Shown here piece by piece: positions 22,901 to 30,587 of a stretch of 64,000 nt of DNA. Origin of the DNA: Gordius sp. MW1 (Eukaryota > Nematomorpha > Gordioida > Gordea > Gordiidae); contig OZ038527.1 of assembly GCA_964036665.1 (NCBI GenBank), forward strand, positions 25,399,901-25,463,900, given 5' to 3'. The translations under genes were made by a program, and so were the position numbers. The notes under the pieces were generated by a model. It was given only the letters and a program-made list of their open reading frames with translations. It made no database searches and was not told the DNA's origin. Numbering within the stretch: position 1 is the first letter of the stretch; each line of letters begins with the position of its first letter.

Positions 22901-23300
22901 TTAAAATTAAAATTATAAATTTAAAAAATGAGGGGAAAAAGTAAATTACAAAAATTTAAAGTGAAAATGAAAAACAAAAATTTAGCGAATTTGAGCAATA
23001 AACTATTAAATAATTATTATAAAACATACACAACAATATAAACGCAACAATTATTAATATTAATTGCTATTTAATTTATGTTTTATTTTATTAATTAATT
23101 ATTTATTTATTAATTTATTTATACATTTTATTTATTTATTATTTTTAAAAATTAAATCCAAAAAATAAACCTGGAACACGATTTTCTGCTGTAGTATCTT
23201 TTAAGGAATCTTCATAAGGGGCAAAATCAGAGGCCATATTTAATTGTGTTTGGGATGAGTTTCTTTCTATTGCTGCTATCTCATTCAAACCAATACGTTT
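4837..23300 (-). CDS. CLIP-170/CLIP-190 (restin) microtubule plus-end-tracking protein, multi-exon gene
   Basis: Family role: CAP-Gly domains bind EB1 and tyrosinated tubulin at growing microtubule ends, a coiled coil dimerises the protein, and C-terminal zinc knuckles recruit dynactin and LIS1. Traced exons (minus): 19761-19655, 18949-18670, 17782-17560, 16734-16368, 15830-15735, 15570-15425, 14999-14936, 14853-14796, 14479-14423, 14314-14247, 14075-13908, 13814-13680, 13318-13151, 12849-12718, 11810-11664, 11320-11204, 10823-10717, 10399-10315, 9940-9751, 9084-9032, 7313-7087, 5576-5395 and 4919-4837. All 22 introns are GT-AG and every phase matches, giving 1086 codons plus a stop. Two candidate N-terminal exons lie upstream (23300-23171 and near 21096-21021), but their link to the 19761 exon is unresolved. 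The coiled coil is shorter than in vertebrate CLIP-170 (about 1400 aa in total). I assign no gene symbol because the species is unknown. Confidence 0.88.
4912..5262. repeat. Tandem duplication (about 160-170 bp unit) that copies the last CLIP 3' splice site
   Basis: Two adjacent diverged units start with aaaagctaccaaatattaaa (about 4914 and 5072) and share tatacaa-ttttc, ttttctatgat and agctataatgaaat-type words. They end in ataaagaaactcggg/ataaagaaacttggg. Each unit carries a minus-strand tttggtag/ctttt acceptor. The one at 4920 is used by the last CLIP exon; the upstream one is a potential decoy or alternative. Confidence 0.8.
5395..5576 (-). CDS. CLIP penultimate exon: zinc knuckle 1 and start of knuckle 2
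   Basis: The exon translates to NKAKSYARKREYCDNCQEFD followed by LHDTMNCPRIDSEE and later LYCENCLG. The pattern YCDxCxxFDLHDTxxCP is the diagnostic first zinc knuckle of CLIP-170 family proteins. It starts in phase 2 and completes a Trp codon with the 7313-7087 exon, so the protein runs ...PTPPAPW into NKAKSY. A strong gtaagg donor ends the exon. Reading straight through from the previous exon instead gives an early stop at 7062, so the gene is easily annotated as ending too soon. Confidence 0.9.
5843..6794 (+). pseudogene. Retrotransposon polyprotein C-terminus (CCHC-like motif plus RPDG/WD nuclease-like block), 5' truncated and frameshifted
   Basis: From 5843 the frame is open: VILPSKSGGIGIRS, then at 5924 onward LGVTQKEWDLPLIARC, a C-x2-C-x8-H-x4-C block (CDLCKQQVQPNGHHPLHC), then GRNPRHTAINKIIGQYL, EPVGLSTTDGKRPDG and LTWDFTTVDIFAPS. 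This order (GGxGIR, cysteine/histidine knuckle, RHxxxN, KRPDG, WDxT) is found at the C-terminus of reverse-transcriptase proteins of non-LTR-like elements in many invertebrates. RPDG plus WDFT may be a PD-(D/E)xK-type nuclease core; that is my inference. A small indel near 6620 moves the tail (TIGNLGAEALALLKQIG) into another frame, ending at 6794. The element lies antisense in a CLIP intron. The RT core is absent. Confidence 0.72.
6861..6889 (+). promoter_or_regulatory. Polyadenylation signal and A-tail of the truncated retrotransposon
   Basis: AATAAA at 6861-6866 is followed after 10 bases by a 13-base A run at 6877-6889. This matches a retrotransposed 3' end and supports insertion of the 5843-6889 fragment in plus orientation by target-primed reverse transcription. 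Confidence 0.6.
7087..7313 (-). CDS. CLIP exon with conserved FLNSVIVD segment
   Basis: The exon reads QQFLNSVIVDMNKQLEVLHK and continues to an acidic, Pro-rich linker ending PTPPAPW. FLNSVIVD is nearly invariant near the end of the CLIP-170 coiled coil, just before the zinc knuckles. The donor catg|gtacga is in phase 2 and joins the knuckle exon 1.5 kb away. If it is not spliced, translation would add YEDRNLC and stop at 7062. Confidence 0.9.
7661..7750 (-). pseudogene. Small fragment of the same retrotransposon C-terminus
   Basis: Minus-strand YDVFAPSNQNKDPLSSAEPL and then KIPKYSELN aligns with the VDIFAPSN...SAE...KYSSL segment of the element at 5843-6794. It is about 25 residues long and followed by a G run (7610-7622). 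It is a second, more degraded insertion in an adjacent CLIP intron, in the opposite orientation. Confidence 0.6.
7908..8187. mobile_element. hAT-type MITE, family B, with near-perfect 8-bp target duplication
   Basis: The left end CATAGACTAATAGACTGCTC and the right end GAGCAGTCTATTAGTCTATG are perfect complements over 20 bases. They are flanked by GTAGCTAC (7900-7907) and ATAGCTAC (8188-8195), 7 of 8 identical. The 280-bp interior is noncoding. The terminal CATAGACTA is shared with family A (1502, 19875) and with family C at 22390. It sits in a CLIP intron. Confidence 0.88.
8632..8795. mobile_element. Short hAT-like MITE with GGGCGTAGCCAG ends (G/C family), copy 1
   Basis: The ends TGGGCGTAGCCAGG and CTGGCTACGCCCA are inverted repeats. 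Inside are a pyrimidine-rich stretch (gctgccccctctaa) and its inverted counterpart (tttgcccctcccta), giving a fold-back of about 160 bp. No target duplication could be made out. Related copies lie at 17926, 19439, 34785 and 57821, and the autonomous hAT at 46420 has similar ends. Confidence 0.7.
9032..15830 (-). CDS. CLIP coiled-coil region, 16 exons
   Basis: Sixteen short exons from 15830-15735 down to 9084-9032 encode Glu/Lys/Leu-rich heptad sequence. Examples are EIQRWLQENRDQKDEIERVS (15.8 kb), LRTQVEEFEKQNEELEARLK (15.5 kb), ELQARMEKLTSAH (12.8 kb) and LEARLEEVLNRLEAK (11.3 kb). Eleven of the 16 exons start in phase 0, and those in between pair exactly (phase 2 to 1 and 1 to 2). The second-last exon of the block uses an internal donor (9751) in phase 1 that joins the small exon 9084-9032 (DDCGTMVRDMHLDC), which then joins QQFLNSV. 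The rod homodimerises; in the family it also permits autoinhibitory folding of the knuckles onto the CAP-Gly domains. Confidence 0.85.
11298..11670 (-). repeat. Intronic array of 80-105 bp units derived from a CLIP exon/intron boundary
   Basis: The word aaacttc(t) occurs at about 11298, 11402, 11485, 11576 and 11661, each followed by taa/ata-type words and then attccaaaattttgtta-like sequence. The 11661 copy is the donor boundary of exon 11810-11664, and the 11298 copy lies inside exon 11320-11204. The intron therefore seems to have grown by diverged tandem duplication of a boundary segment. Confidence 0.5.
11852..12700 (+). mobile_element. MITE family C, copy 1 (in a CLIP intron), with a nested MITE at about 12242-12509
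   Basis: It starts with GATAGACTGCTCATC and contains ccgccattttgaaatgtgca, ttgaactagttaaag and gatgtgatgttaaagcaatt. These blocks recur in inverted form at 22053-22390 and in direct form at 23968-25242. Inside it, at about 12242-12509, GGACCCATAATATATAATGG and CCATTATATATTTTGACCC form the ends of a second inserted element. The right boundary of the outer copy is uncertain. Confidence 0.55.
15095..15249. mobile_element. MITE family D (GTCGAC fold-back), copy 1
   Basis: TAGTGCTGTAAAAACAGCTG, then GGTTTTGTTTGGTCGAC, is mirrored by GTCGACCAAACAAAACC ... TTTTTACAACCCTA. The element is about 155 bp and noncoding. Copies lie at 17320, 18997 and 54264, with a half copy near 16080-16210. Three copies are in CLIP introns. 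Confidence 0.75.
16368..16734 (-). CDS. CLIP exon: end of CAP-Gly 2 and Ser-rich linker
   Basis: The exon opens with YFKCKPNYGLFTLAKNVRKI, the last strands of CAP-Gly 2. It follows with a basic, Ser-rich stretch (SGALAQFLASQSEAS, STYSSLSRVGSQESLRSE). This corresponds to the phosphorylated serine-rich region flanking the second CAP-Gly of CLIP-170, a region known to regulate microtubule affinity. It ends before the donor tcggag|gttcga in phase 0 and joins VKAAKNQEI of the coiled coil. Confidence 0.88.
17320..17529. mobile_element. MITE family D, copy 2, with decayed 8-bp target duplication
   Basis: The ends are TAGTGTTATAAAAACGGCTC and TTTTTACAACACTA, with internal GTCGAC words in both orientations. 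The flanks GTATGCGG (17312-17319) and GTACGTGG (17530-17537) differ only by two C/T changes, suggesting an old 8-bp hAT-type duplication. Confidence 0.7.
17560..17782 (-). CDS. CLIP exon: CAP-Gly domain 2
   Basis: After an acidic lead (DDDDGVSLCSS) the exon reads MGDRVLVAPSRTGLLKFLGE, TKFSPGLWAGIELD and LGKNDGSVRGF. This contains the invariant CAP-Gly core W-x-G-x-E-L-D and GKNDG. The GKNDG motif binds the C-terminal EEY/F of alpha-tubulin and EB1. The exon is more GC-rich than the introns around it. The first in-frame ATG here is internal and not a start: the exon is joined upstream in phase 1 to 18949-18670. Confidence 0.92.
17811..18658. repeat. Intronic diverged tandem repeats and an ATGT microsatellite
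   Basis: The block acagctgatttaa(g/a)taac, then cgcca and then gtgagattttttaa recurs at about 17811, 17895, 18150 and 18288. It is mixed with gaatgaatga words and a tatg microsatellite at 18631-18657. One unit is interrupted by the G/C-family MITE at 17926-18099. No coding is seen between the CLIP exons here. Confidence 0.5.
17926..18099. mobile_element. G/C-family hAT-like MITE, copy 2
   Basis: CATGGGCGTAGCCAGCATTG at the left and CCTGGATACGCTCATG at the right are inverted repeats. The inner part carries aggggggcaaaatga-like and gcagcccctccctgc-like segments, as in the copies at 19439 and 57821. Confidence 0.7.
18670..18949 (-). CDS. CLIP exon: CAP-Gly domain 1, main part (divergent)
   Basis: The exon reads IQYYGQVGVTASSLRVGLVL, DPEYKSPPPAFHTNVRGGGQ and ALNDGTYKGKRFFTCEPGRG, then YFRKVSEC. 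The fold signature (GxI.+G, VGL.LD, DGTYKG.R+F.C.P..G.F) is CAP-Gly, but the canonical GKNDG is replaced by ALNDG and an insertion of about 15 residues precedes it. In this respect it resembles CYLD-type CAP-Gly domains. Exon phases connect it to GDRLWFNHPDLGTVSGR upstream and to CAP-Gly 2 downstream. Binding by this domain may be altered; that is an inference. Confidence 0.8.
18997..19208. mobile_element. MITE family D, copy 3
   Basis: The ends TAGTGTTGTAAAAACGGCGG and CCATTTTTACAACACTA are inverted, with inner gtcgac/tagtcgactaaa words. The flanks AATTATAC and AATTGAAC share 6 of 8 positions, a possible decayed 8-bp duplication. Confidence 0.7.
19439..19605. mobile_element. G/C-family hAT MITE, copy 3, exact 8-bp target duplication
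   Basis: GTTTCAAG occurs immediately on both sides (19431-19438 and 19606-19613). The ends TCTGGTCGTAGCCAGGATTG and CCTGGTTACGCCCATG are imperfect inverted repeats. The 167-bp element has no ORF. Confidence 0.85.
19655..19761 (-). CDS. CLIP exon: beginning of CAP-Gly 1
   Basis: In phase, the exon reads AKENSVEKCRPSEAELKIGD and RLWFNHPDLGTVSGR and is followed by a gtaac donor. KIGDRLW...LGTV is the first strand pair of a CAP-Gly domain. The exon needs one base from an upstream exon, so it is not the first. Confidence 0.8.
19875..20177. mobile_element. hAT-type MITE, family A, copy 2 (exact 8-bp target duplication)
   Basis: The ends are CATAGACTAATAAAACTATA and GGTTTTATTAGTCTATG, flanked by exact repeats GTTATACA (19867-19874 and 20178-20185). 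Its inner sequence (ccgaacagctgattttta...) aligns in inverse order with the copy at 1502-1809. Confidence 0.9.
20178..21020. other. CLIP intron DNA with GGGTC-rich patches
   Basis: There is no convincing exon. Degenerate gggtcgggcc/gtcgggaca-type patches occur near 20345-20410 and 20757-20835, similar to those at 21637-22052. A short family-C MITE fragment (ccgccatattgaaatgtgca) lies at about 20878. A missing CLIP exon could still be hidden here. Confidence 0.4.
21021..21096 (-). CDS. Candidate N-terminal CLIP exon (frame to next exon unresolved)
   Basis: This stretch is notably GC-rich and reads GAAPRPEMDFNSRIIPRGPT followed by NFLSE before a gtaatt donor. An acceptor at 21097 in phase 1 fits the exon ending at 23171. 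However, the donor leaves two bases, whereas the 19761 exon needs one. An alternative donor (cctc|gtgggc), a missing exon, or the longer frame MGFFDSFIHS...YLN (from 21231) would resolve this. Transcript evidence is needed to decide. Confidence 0.35.
21637..22052. repeat. Degenerate cttTCGGGTCGGG minisatellite
   Basis: Units of about 35-46 bp begin ctttcgggtcgggt and end gttgaaaag or aaaatg. They recur at about 21640, 21855, 21890, 21925, 21957 and 22000. The array ends at gcgggactcta, an end also seen as agagtcctgcacggg near 57445, so it may be a subterminal repeat of an unclassified DNA element. Confidence 0.55.
22053..22390 (-). mobile_element. MITE family C, copy 2 (inverted relative to copy 1)
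   Basis: The reverse complement carries the same ordered blocks as 11852-12200: tgcacatttcaaaatggcgg, gacatcacatcatcacagta and gtgaatttaccttcctcatt. It ends gatgagcagtctatctagtctatg. The left end is abrupt next to the GGGTC array. Confidence 0.6.
23171..23300 (-). CDS. Candidate first coding exon of CLIP
   Basis: The minus strand reads KRIGLNEIAAIERNSSQTQL, then NMASDFAPYEDSLKDTTAEN and RVP, between an atttag acceptor and a ccag|gttta donor in phase 1. The ATG at 23235-23237 is followed by GCC and preceded by aaat, a reasonable start context. Composition and open frame look coding. It is the only such segment upstream on this strand, so I link it tentatively to the CLIP gene; it could belong to another gene. 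Confidence 0.45.
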
Positions 23301-23967
23301 CTAAATCTAATTTTTTGATTTTTGTAAAATAAAAACTTTATATAAACAATTATAAATTTTGTCAAAACCTTTCAAAACAATTCTAAACGTAAATAGAAAG
23401 TTTTATTCTATTTCGTTTTACATCATTAAAAACAACAAAAAATTATATTCATAAAAATATATTTAAAAATTCTTTCATATTATTACAAAAAATATCGTAA
23501 AAAAACAATCTAATTATGATATTTCAATTAAAAAAAACCTTAATCTCATCTAACTTCATTTCATCTAAACACTTTAAATTATTTTTAAATCTAAAAATTT
23601 GGTAAATTTTTTCATATCAAAAGATTAAAATAAATAGCAAATTCCACTTTAAAGTATTTTAAATGTGTTTTTTATGAGTTAATCTATTTTAAAATGAAGG
23701 TAAGTGGAAAAAGAAGGTCAATAATGATAGGTTAGCCCTTTGTGTCCCCATAACCTTGAAGCCATCAAATAAAATAGACATGGCGTGTCTGTTTATGATA
23801 ATAATAATAAGAGAATAATTATCCTCTTTTCACATTATAAAATAATCATCATTACATAAATCTCCCATCAACTATGGTTACCTACTCAACTTGAAAGCAG
23901 AAGTTGTAATAAAGCTTGTTCGTTTAAAATAAAGAAATTCTTTAATCATACTTATAATCGCAGATTA

Positions 23968-25242
23968 AAGTAATTTTTCCGCCATTTTGAAATGTGCAGG
24001 ATGTATAGATTTTGGTAATTTTGGTTAAAGTGTTTTTTAAAACGTATTGAAAAAAATATTGAACTCGTTAACCCTCGAGAGTACTTATGGGGTGTGAGGA
24101 ACCCCACGAAAGTTTTGATTTAATTTCACTTAAACAGTTTTAGATTTAGCACTTTGGTTTTTTTCAGTATTTTAATAATTTAGCAAAAGCTATACTTCCT
24201 GAAAATTTCGTGTGTTTTGCCACATAAATTTTGGTGATCGAAGCGTTTGGGGTTGCACCCCATAAGGTCAATTAACAAAGTTCTTTTTCTGATAAATATT
24301 TTTTTATTTTTAATTTAAAAAAGTAATTTAGGCAAAAAGATTATTGTTACTATATTTTTTTATTTTAATAGATATTTAAACTTTTGTGAGACTATTTTTA
24401 GTAATTTTTGTAATTAGCTATTGACTGCTTCTATCAGACCTATAGACAATACATTTCAAACAAGCCTAATATATAAGGCCTCAAAATTTATTTTCTTGTG
24501 GTTGCAAAAACTTTTTATACATTTAACTTAGAATTATATGCACGTTTTCAGCCAAAATGTCCTTTTAACATTAATAGCGAGTCTAAAAACAGACCATTTT
24601 TTAAATACTCTATTTTTTACACATAATCATTTTATTGTAAATGCATGCTTTTTACATTTTTTAAGCCTTCTTTAACTAAACATTTGCCTTGTAAAATTTT
24701 AAAAGTTGTATCGTGTTCTTGACAAAAATAAACATAGCATTTTGATTTTTATAAAAAATCTTTGGGTTTAGTAAATTGCATATATTCTTTACTATTTACG
24801 ATCAAATTATTTCTCCAAGAACTTATACGAGGCTTTAATAAAATTTCATTTAAAAGGAAGTGTTTATATATTGGTCTTAAAGTTATGATAATTTTAAGGT
24901 TTAATATTCCCATAAGTCTGCCCAGGATTAAGATTCCCATAATTACTCTCAAGAGTTAAGTACCTTAAAAACAGCATTTTGAAATATATATTATTTACAC
25001 AATACATAAGAATAATTTGTTGATGTGATGTTAAAGCAATTTAATGCCATGCGCATTTTAATTATTAATAATTATTCATTAAGGTTTTTAATTATTAATT
25101 AATGAGGAAGGTAAATTCCCTATTTATGTTTTAACAATGGGGTACACTGCAGATAGACATGGTAGATAGTTAAATTCAAAATGGTGGATTTAATGTTTAA
25201 AACTTTACAATATATAACGTATGGAGATGAGCAGTTTAGGTG
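23968..25242 (+). mobile_element. MITE family C, copy 3, interrupted by a piggyBac-type element
   Basis: ccgccattttgaaatgtgca...ttgaactcgttaa (23980-24071) and, after the insert, cttaaaaacagcatttt...gatgtgatgttaaagcaatt...gagatgagcag (24960-25240) match copy 1 at 11880-12240 in order. In copy 1 the two halves are contiguous. Confidence 0.7.
24072..24955. mobile_element. Non-autonomous piggyBac-type element with TTAA target duplication
   Basis: TTAA flanks both ends (24068-24071 and 24956-24959). The left end CCCTCGAGAGTACTTATGGG and the reverse complement of the right end CTCTTGAGAGTAATTATGGG match at 17 of 20 positions. A CCCT-like start next to TTAA is the piggyBac hallmark. The 884-bp interior has no transposase. 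The uninterrupted equivalent site is visible at about 12000. Confidence 0.85.
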
Positions 25243-26710
25243 TTCTAAGAATTATATTAAAAAATTTGCAAAAGTTCTTTAATAATGACTTAAAATAAAG
25301 CTGGGAAACGACTAATTTTTGCATTGAATTTTATTAAGTAGCTTGGATGGTCATTTTGGGTAAAATTTTTTACATATACATGAGCAGTCCCAAATTATGA
25401 AAGTTATGGAAATTAAGAATAATAAAAATTTTAAGGCTCAACTTTCCACGTCTAATTTAAAATTTAAAATGAATGACGTGTAGGTTGTTAAATATGTCTC
25501 TAGGCAGCCTATATACCCTAACTTAATAATTACCAGTTGTTTGCCAGTATTTAAATTCTTTATGCATTTTTTGTTGTTAAACTAAATTTTAAAAATAAAG
25601 CTTTTCACATTAAAGTCTTGCTGTTTTTAATTGAATCTAGTGAGAAAGATACAATCTTAATTAATTTTTGTGACTTTATATAAGAAAAACTTATTAAAAA
25701 ACTAATATTTGTTAACAAAGTGAATTAGAAATCATCAAATGATTTTTTCCATTATTAAATGAATTAAAAAATAAACCGTATTTTGGTAAGGTAAAATTTC
25801 ATATATATCATATTCATATCTATAAGAGAAGGACAGTGTAATTAAAGTTTTATATGTTTTTTGTTAGAGATTTAATCTAAGCAAAACTTTATATACAAAT
25901 TAGACAAGAACTTTTACAGGAGATGGTTTGTAATTAAAAGTTTCAAACAAAAATTAGGATATTAAAACTATTATTAATGATAAAGTTTGCTTAAAAATTT
26001 TGAAGAATCTTATACATGTAATCGCTTTCTTTTAAAGAAAGTATAGAAAACTAAAATTCTTAAAGGTTATTGATTTTACTTGCTTACCATTTATGTTATT
26101 TTAATATGAAAAAATCTTAACATTCTATATGTTTTATTTAAATTTTGTATTAACATAATTTTTCTTAATATAATTATTATTTAGAGGCATGAACAAAATG
26201 TAAATAATTTTATAACCAATCAATTTTAAATGAGTATAAAGCTATTAAAGACGGAAACATCTTGCTTTCTTTTAGTTGTAATCAATGGCCATTTATATAT
26301 ACAAATCTAATACAAAGCATGACTTTGATTGATATCCATTGTAGAATACATGCAATTCATAGTTAACCTTAACTTATGTTAAATTGGTAGTTACTGATTA
26401 ATAGAAAGATACAAAAGCATAGCCAGAGGGAGACAAAAAGAGGCATGTACAGTTCCCAATTAATAAAAAAAAGTCATATATTAATATGAAAATATTTTTT
26501 TAACATGATTTCTTCCAGACCAAAAAAACCTTGCATTCCTACTAACAAAAACTCGTCTACCCATGGATACATAAATAAAGATATAAATGAGTTCAAATGC
26601 GATCTATATTTTCAAAAAAAAATAATAAAATCATACCCTCACATTTGCAATTTTAGGCATTCACAGCTGATAATGGATACCAGGTATATCGACATATAGC
26701 GACGAAATAT
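25243..26710. other. AT-rich intergenic DNA
   Basis: I recognise no gene or transposon end in this stretch. Composition is uniformly AT-rich. Confidence 0.4.
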
Positions 26711-26718
26711 CGAGAAAG

Positions 26719-28199
26719 TAGTGATGGTTAGTGTTTCGATCTCGTCTCGTCTCGGTCTCGAAAACAAAATCTCGTCTCGTCTCGGGAGCGATTATAAAAA
26801 TCTCGATCTCGTCTCGTCTCGGTCTAGAAAAATCTCGTTCTCGTCTCGTCTCGACGAGAATTCTCGTCTCGTCTCGACTTTTTAAAAAATATACACGAAA
26901 TAAATTTTTTTCTCTCATTTTATAAAGAATATTAAATAAGTGTTAAAAAATCCAAATGGCAAACTTTTTTATTTTTTAAAAAACTTCAACACACACTTTT
27001 TAAAGACTTAGCGAGACACGATATCTCATTGACAATATAAAGATATGAAATAATTCATAAAGATAACATTTTCTATGAAAAGTGCAGATTGAAAAAAGTA
27101 TAAATTAATTTGAAGTATAAAAAATTAAATTTTACTGTTCTAGCAAATTATAACATTTGTATCAAATTCACTGTGTTTGTCAACTCTAAATAGACTGATA
27201 AAATTATAATTTCGCTTATAGTTACTTAGTTGCACAATTGAGCAAACTGAGACCCTTTATTAACCCTGGCTAAAGCTTCAAAGTAAACTTTATCATAAGG
27301 CAAACGTTTAAGTCCATTGATATTACCATCACTAATAGTGTTTATTGCATGTTTACTATAGCGTTATAAACCAAAGTGCGAGTAACTTAAAAAGATAGTT
27401 TTATTATTTACAGAATTGATAACTAGTTGCACATATTAGAAGGTTGTAAAAACAGCAATAAAAGCAGCATTTTATAGGATTAAGAACATAAGATGAGATG
27501 TTAAACTTTAAAATAAAGTGCACGTATTTAAATTTATGACAAAAATCATTATAATCAAATTTATATTTTAAATAATTACATTCCAATTCTAACTAACTTT
27601 GGCATTAAATAGTTATTTATCGAATACAGTATTATTTATTTTATATTGCACAATCATAGAAATTAGTGAATTTGAATGCACCTTCAAACCCAGCTTATAA
27701 TGTAAAAAGTAATGCATATGACAAAACTATGTATTCACATAATGTCTTAATAAAATTCAAAAATTTGGAAGGTGCTATATTAGTTGAAGCATAAAAACTT
27801 CATATGTGATAAATATATTTTAAGTTATTCACATACACTAAGGGTAAACCATACTTAGGTGAATGATTGCCAAATTTTAAATTTTTTGCAAAAATATATA
27901 ATATTTACTACACTTAGAAATTTTTTTAATATCAAATTTATTCCATACATATTGATTACACCTAATACCTTAAATGTAAATCACGCAAATTAAAATACAC
28001 AATAATTTACTATAATCTAACGATCAATAAAAAGTCGAGATCTCGCCTAAAAAATCTCGTATCGTCTCGTCTCGACATCAAAATTCTCGTCTCGATCTCG
28101 ACTCCATTTTTCAAATTCTCGTCTCGTCTCGTCTCGTCTCGGTTTTTCGAGACGAGACGAGACGAGACCGAGATTTTTCTCGGTTTTTCCGCATCACTA
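26719..28199. mobile_element. Left sub-element with TCTCG pentamer subterminal arrays
   Basis: The ends are TAGTGATGGTTAGTGTTTCG and CGGTTTTTCCGCATCACTA. Arrays of TCTCG occupy 26738-26880 and 28035-28180, and the interior (26930-28020) is AT-rich and noncoding. Relics with the same end structure (gtttcgatct, ctcggtctcg, gagacgag) lie at 32150-32270, 43085-43215 and 45535-45665, so this is a dispersed family. Confidence 0.7.
28117..28167. repeat. Perfect 20-bp hairpin built from TCTCG/CGAGA pentamers
   Basis: Five TCTCG units (28117-28141) are followed by gttttt and four CGAGA units (28148-28167). The last 20 bases of the left arm pair perfectly with the right arm, leaving a 6-base loop. It lies 32 bp inside the right end of the left sub-element. 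Confidence 0.85.
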
Positions 28200-28928
28200 G
28201 TGATGGTGAAACGCTTAGGACTATCGCGATTAGCGCCTCCCCGCTAATCGCTTGGATGCGCTATAAGCTATAGTGTTAGTCACATAAGGCGCTATAAGCT
28301 ATAGCACATAGGCACTTGGAGGCGCTAGAGCTATAGCACTAAGTCACATAAGGCGCTACAGCTATAGCACATAGTCACGGAGGCGCTTAAGCTATAGCAC
28401 ATAGTCACTTGGAGGCGCTAGAGCTATAGCGCATAGTCAATTAAATCGCCAGACTAGAGTTATAGCGTGGCACAATAATTGTTAAAAATTTTATTGTTAA
28501 GTTGCATAATTATATTATACAACTTAGAAATTAATTTTAGCTTTACCGCCCCTGAGCGACTATGTGATATAGCTCTAGCGCCTTATGTGACAATGTGCTA
28601 TAGCTCTAGCGCCTCCAAGTGACTATTTTAAAAAAAGATTTTTGCACCTCCGTATAACACTGCATCTTACTTTTATAATAATTTGATTAAACTTTGATTT
28701 TTCATTCCCTTAATTGAAAAATTCTGTCCTAGCTACTATTTTTATTCACGCCCCCCCCCAAATCCCTTACAAAGATTGCACGTAAAATTAACAAAGTTAT
28801 AAAAAATGAAACTTAATTTATAAGGCATTAATTTTAGCTCTCCGGCTTGCTTGATTTATCTTAAAGGGTCTTCGGGTGTTTTCAATGCCGTGTTTGTGCA
28901 ATTTGTTATTAATATCGTCGAATCTGGT

Positions 28929-29184
28929 GCAAAATGTATGAGTGCCAAAATGTAATAAGAACTACATATTATCAAATAAATCATTAAATCTAACCCTAAC
29001 CCTTGCCTATATTACATTTTGTTTATATTACATGAAACTTACAAATTAAACAATAATAATCTTCAAAATAAACGATAATAACATTGGAAAACTTACCCAA
29101 CGCGGAGGTTTATAAATGCGCATGCGCATAAGCGATTCTTGCCTGTATTACATTTTAGCACTCGTACATTTTGCAAAGAAGTGA
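28929..29184. mobile_element. Small MITE with TGCAAAATGTA ends
   Basis: TGCAAAATGTATGAGTGCCA and TGCAAAATGTACGAGTGCTA (reverse complement of the right end) match at 18 of 20 positions. The element is about 256 bp. The internal words taaccctaacccttgcctat and tattacattttg also occur near 12290-12340. No target duplication was found. Confidence 0.55.
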
Positions 29185-29334
29185 TATCGTCTCGTGTTTA
29201 CCTAATTCTTACTAATTATTAAAGGTAGCATTTTAAATAATTCAACTAATACTGTGCGATTGATACAGTCGTTACATCTGCGTGACGAGCTATTCCATTT
29301 TTTACATACAAACATATACATATGACGATGGTGT

Positions 29335-30587
29335 ATGGTTACCTAGGCAAAAACTTAATTTGAATATATTAACTCGATCATCGGTTACCTAGGCAAAAAT
29401 TTAACCTTTACTATTCAAGTATTCACGCACCCTATTCATAAAAGTGAATACATTCAAGTATTTGAATGTCTCGTAATTCACCATTATTATTAACACAAAT
29501 AACCTCCCTAGTGTGTATATAAACACGATGTTTTAACTAAAATTTATTCACTTGAATCACTTTTCTTTTGGGTTATATTAAAATAGAAATTTAATCTTCT
29601 ACAAATGGTGACCCCGCATTTTCGGGGGAGCCGAATTTTTTTCCCTCCCCCCTATAACCCAAGTCCACCTTGACCCCGACTTTCGGGAAAGACATATTTT
29701 TCTATCCCATAACAGTTCCTTTAGTAATGGCGTTTGGTTTTCTTAGTTAAAATAAAACAATTCAGATATAGGGCATTATCTTTTCAATCCGGCGTACAAT
29801 CGAGCTGCAACAAACAATTTGACCTTAATACTAAACTCGAAATATGTGGCTGCTGTGAAAGATACAAACTACCTACCTACCGATTGTTAATACGAAGAAA
29901 ACCATGTTACCATAATACACCTCTACACATGCAACAACATCGTCTACCGAACGTCAAAATGGTCCACTGCCCTGCCAATGGCCCAACTGTAAAACATATC
30001 TCAAAATAACCAACATCACATGGCCTCTTGCAACGAGCAAAGACGGCGTTCGGCAAAGCAATAACACTTACTACTACCACTACCAAGGCTCTAACCACGA
30101 CCGATTTAACTGAGGGAAGGATGCGATTCTAAAATAGATATGTCTGCTCCGACAAATCTACTAATATATTGGATAGCACATCCACTTCCAATCATCACTT
30201 ACACCTCGGTCACCACACCAGCAAACACTAGTGCAAACACTAACTATTGACCAACTAAGCAACTGAGTATTTTAACTTTCATTTTTAGCACTCCTTGCAA
30301 TAGGAGGGGGAATTATATGGTTACCTAAGCAAAAACTTAATTTGAATTTAGCAACTCGATCATCGGTTACCTAGGCAAAAACTTAACCTTTACTATTCAA
30401 GTATTCACGCACCCTATTCCTAAAAGTCAATACATTCAAGTATTTGAATGTCTCGTAATTCACCATTATTATTCACACAAATAACCTCGTTGGATGTGTA
30501 TATAAACACGATGTTTTAACTAAAATTTATTCACTTAAATCACTTTTCTTTTGGGTTTATAATAAAGTAGAAATTTAATCTTATACA
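29335..30587 (+). mobile_element. Short non-autonomous LTR retrotransposon nested in the right sub-element
   Basis: Two near-identical 270-bp repeats (29335-29603 and 30317-30587) run from atggttacct to ctacA/atacA. A primer-binding-like TGGTGACCCCG follows the first at 29606, and a purine tract (aggaggggg) precedes the second at 30302-30310. Flanking GGTGT occurs at 29330-29334 and 30588-30592 as a 5-bp target duplication. The 0.7-kb interior holds one 91-codon ORF (29734-30009) with no domain I recognise, so the element lacks reverse transcriptase and integrase. Confidence 0.85.

Noticed and set aside
26661-26925. Arg/Ser-rich and Arg/Glu-rich ORFs on both strands (SRLVS and ETRRD repeats)
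   Set aside because: They are translations of the TCTCG pentamer array at a transposon end, not genes.
29734-30009. 91-codon ORF inside the short LTR element as a gag gene
   Set aside because: Cys and His residues are scattered without a CCHC pattern and no family similarity is recognised; kept only as part of the element.
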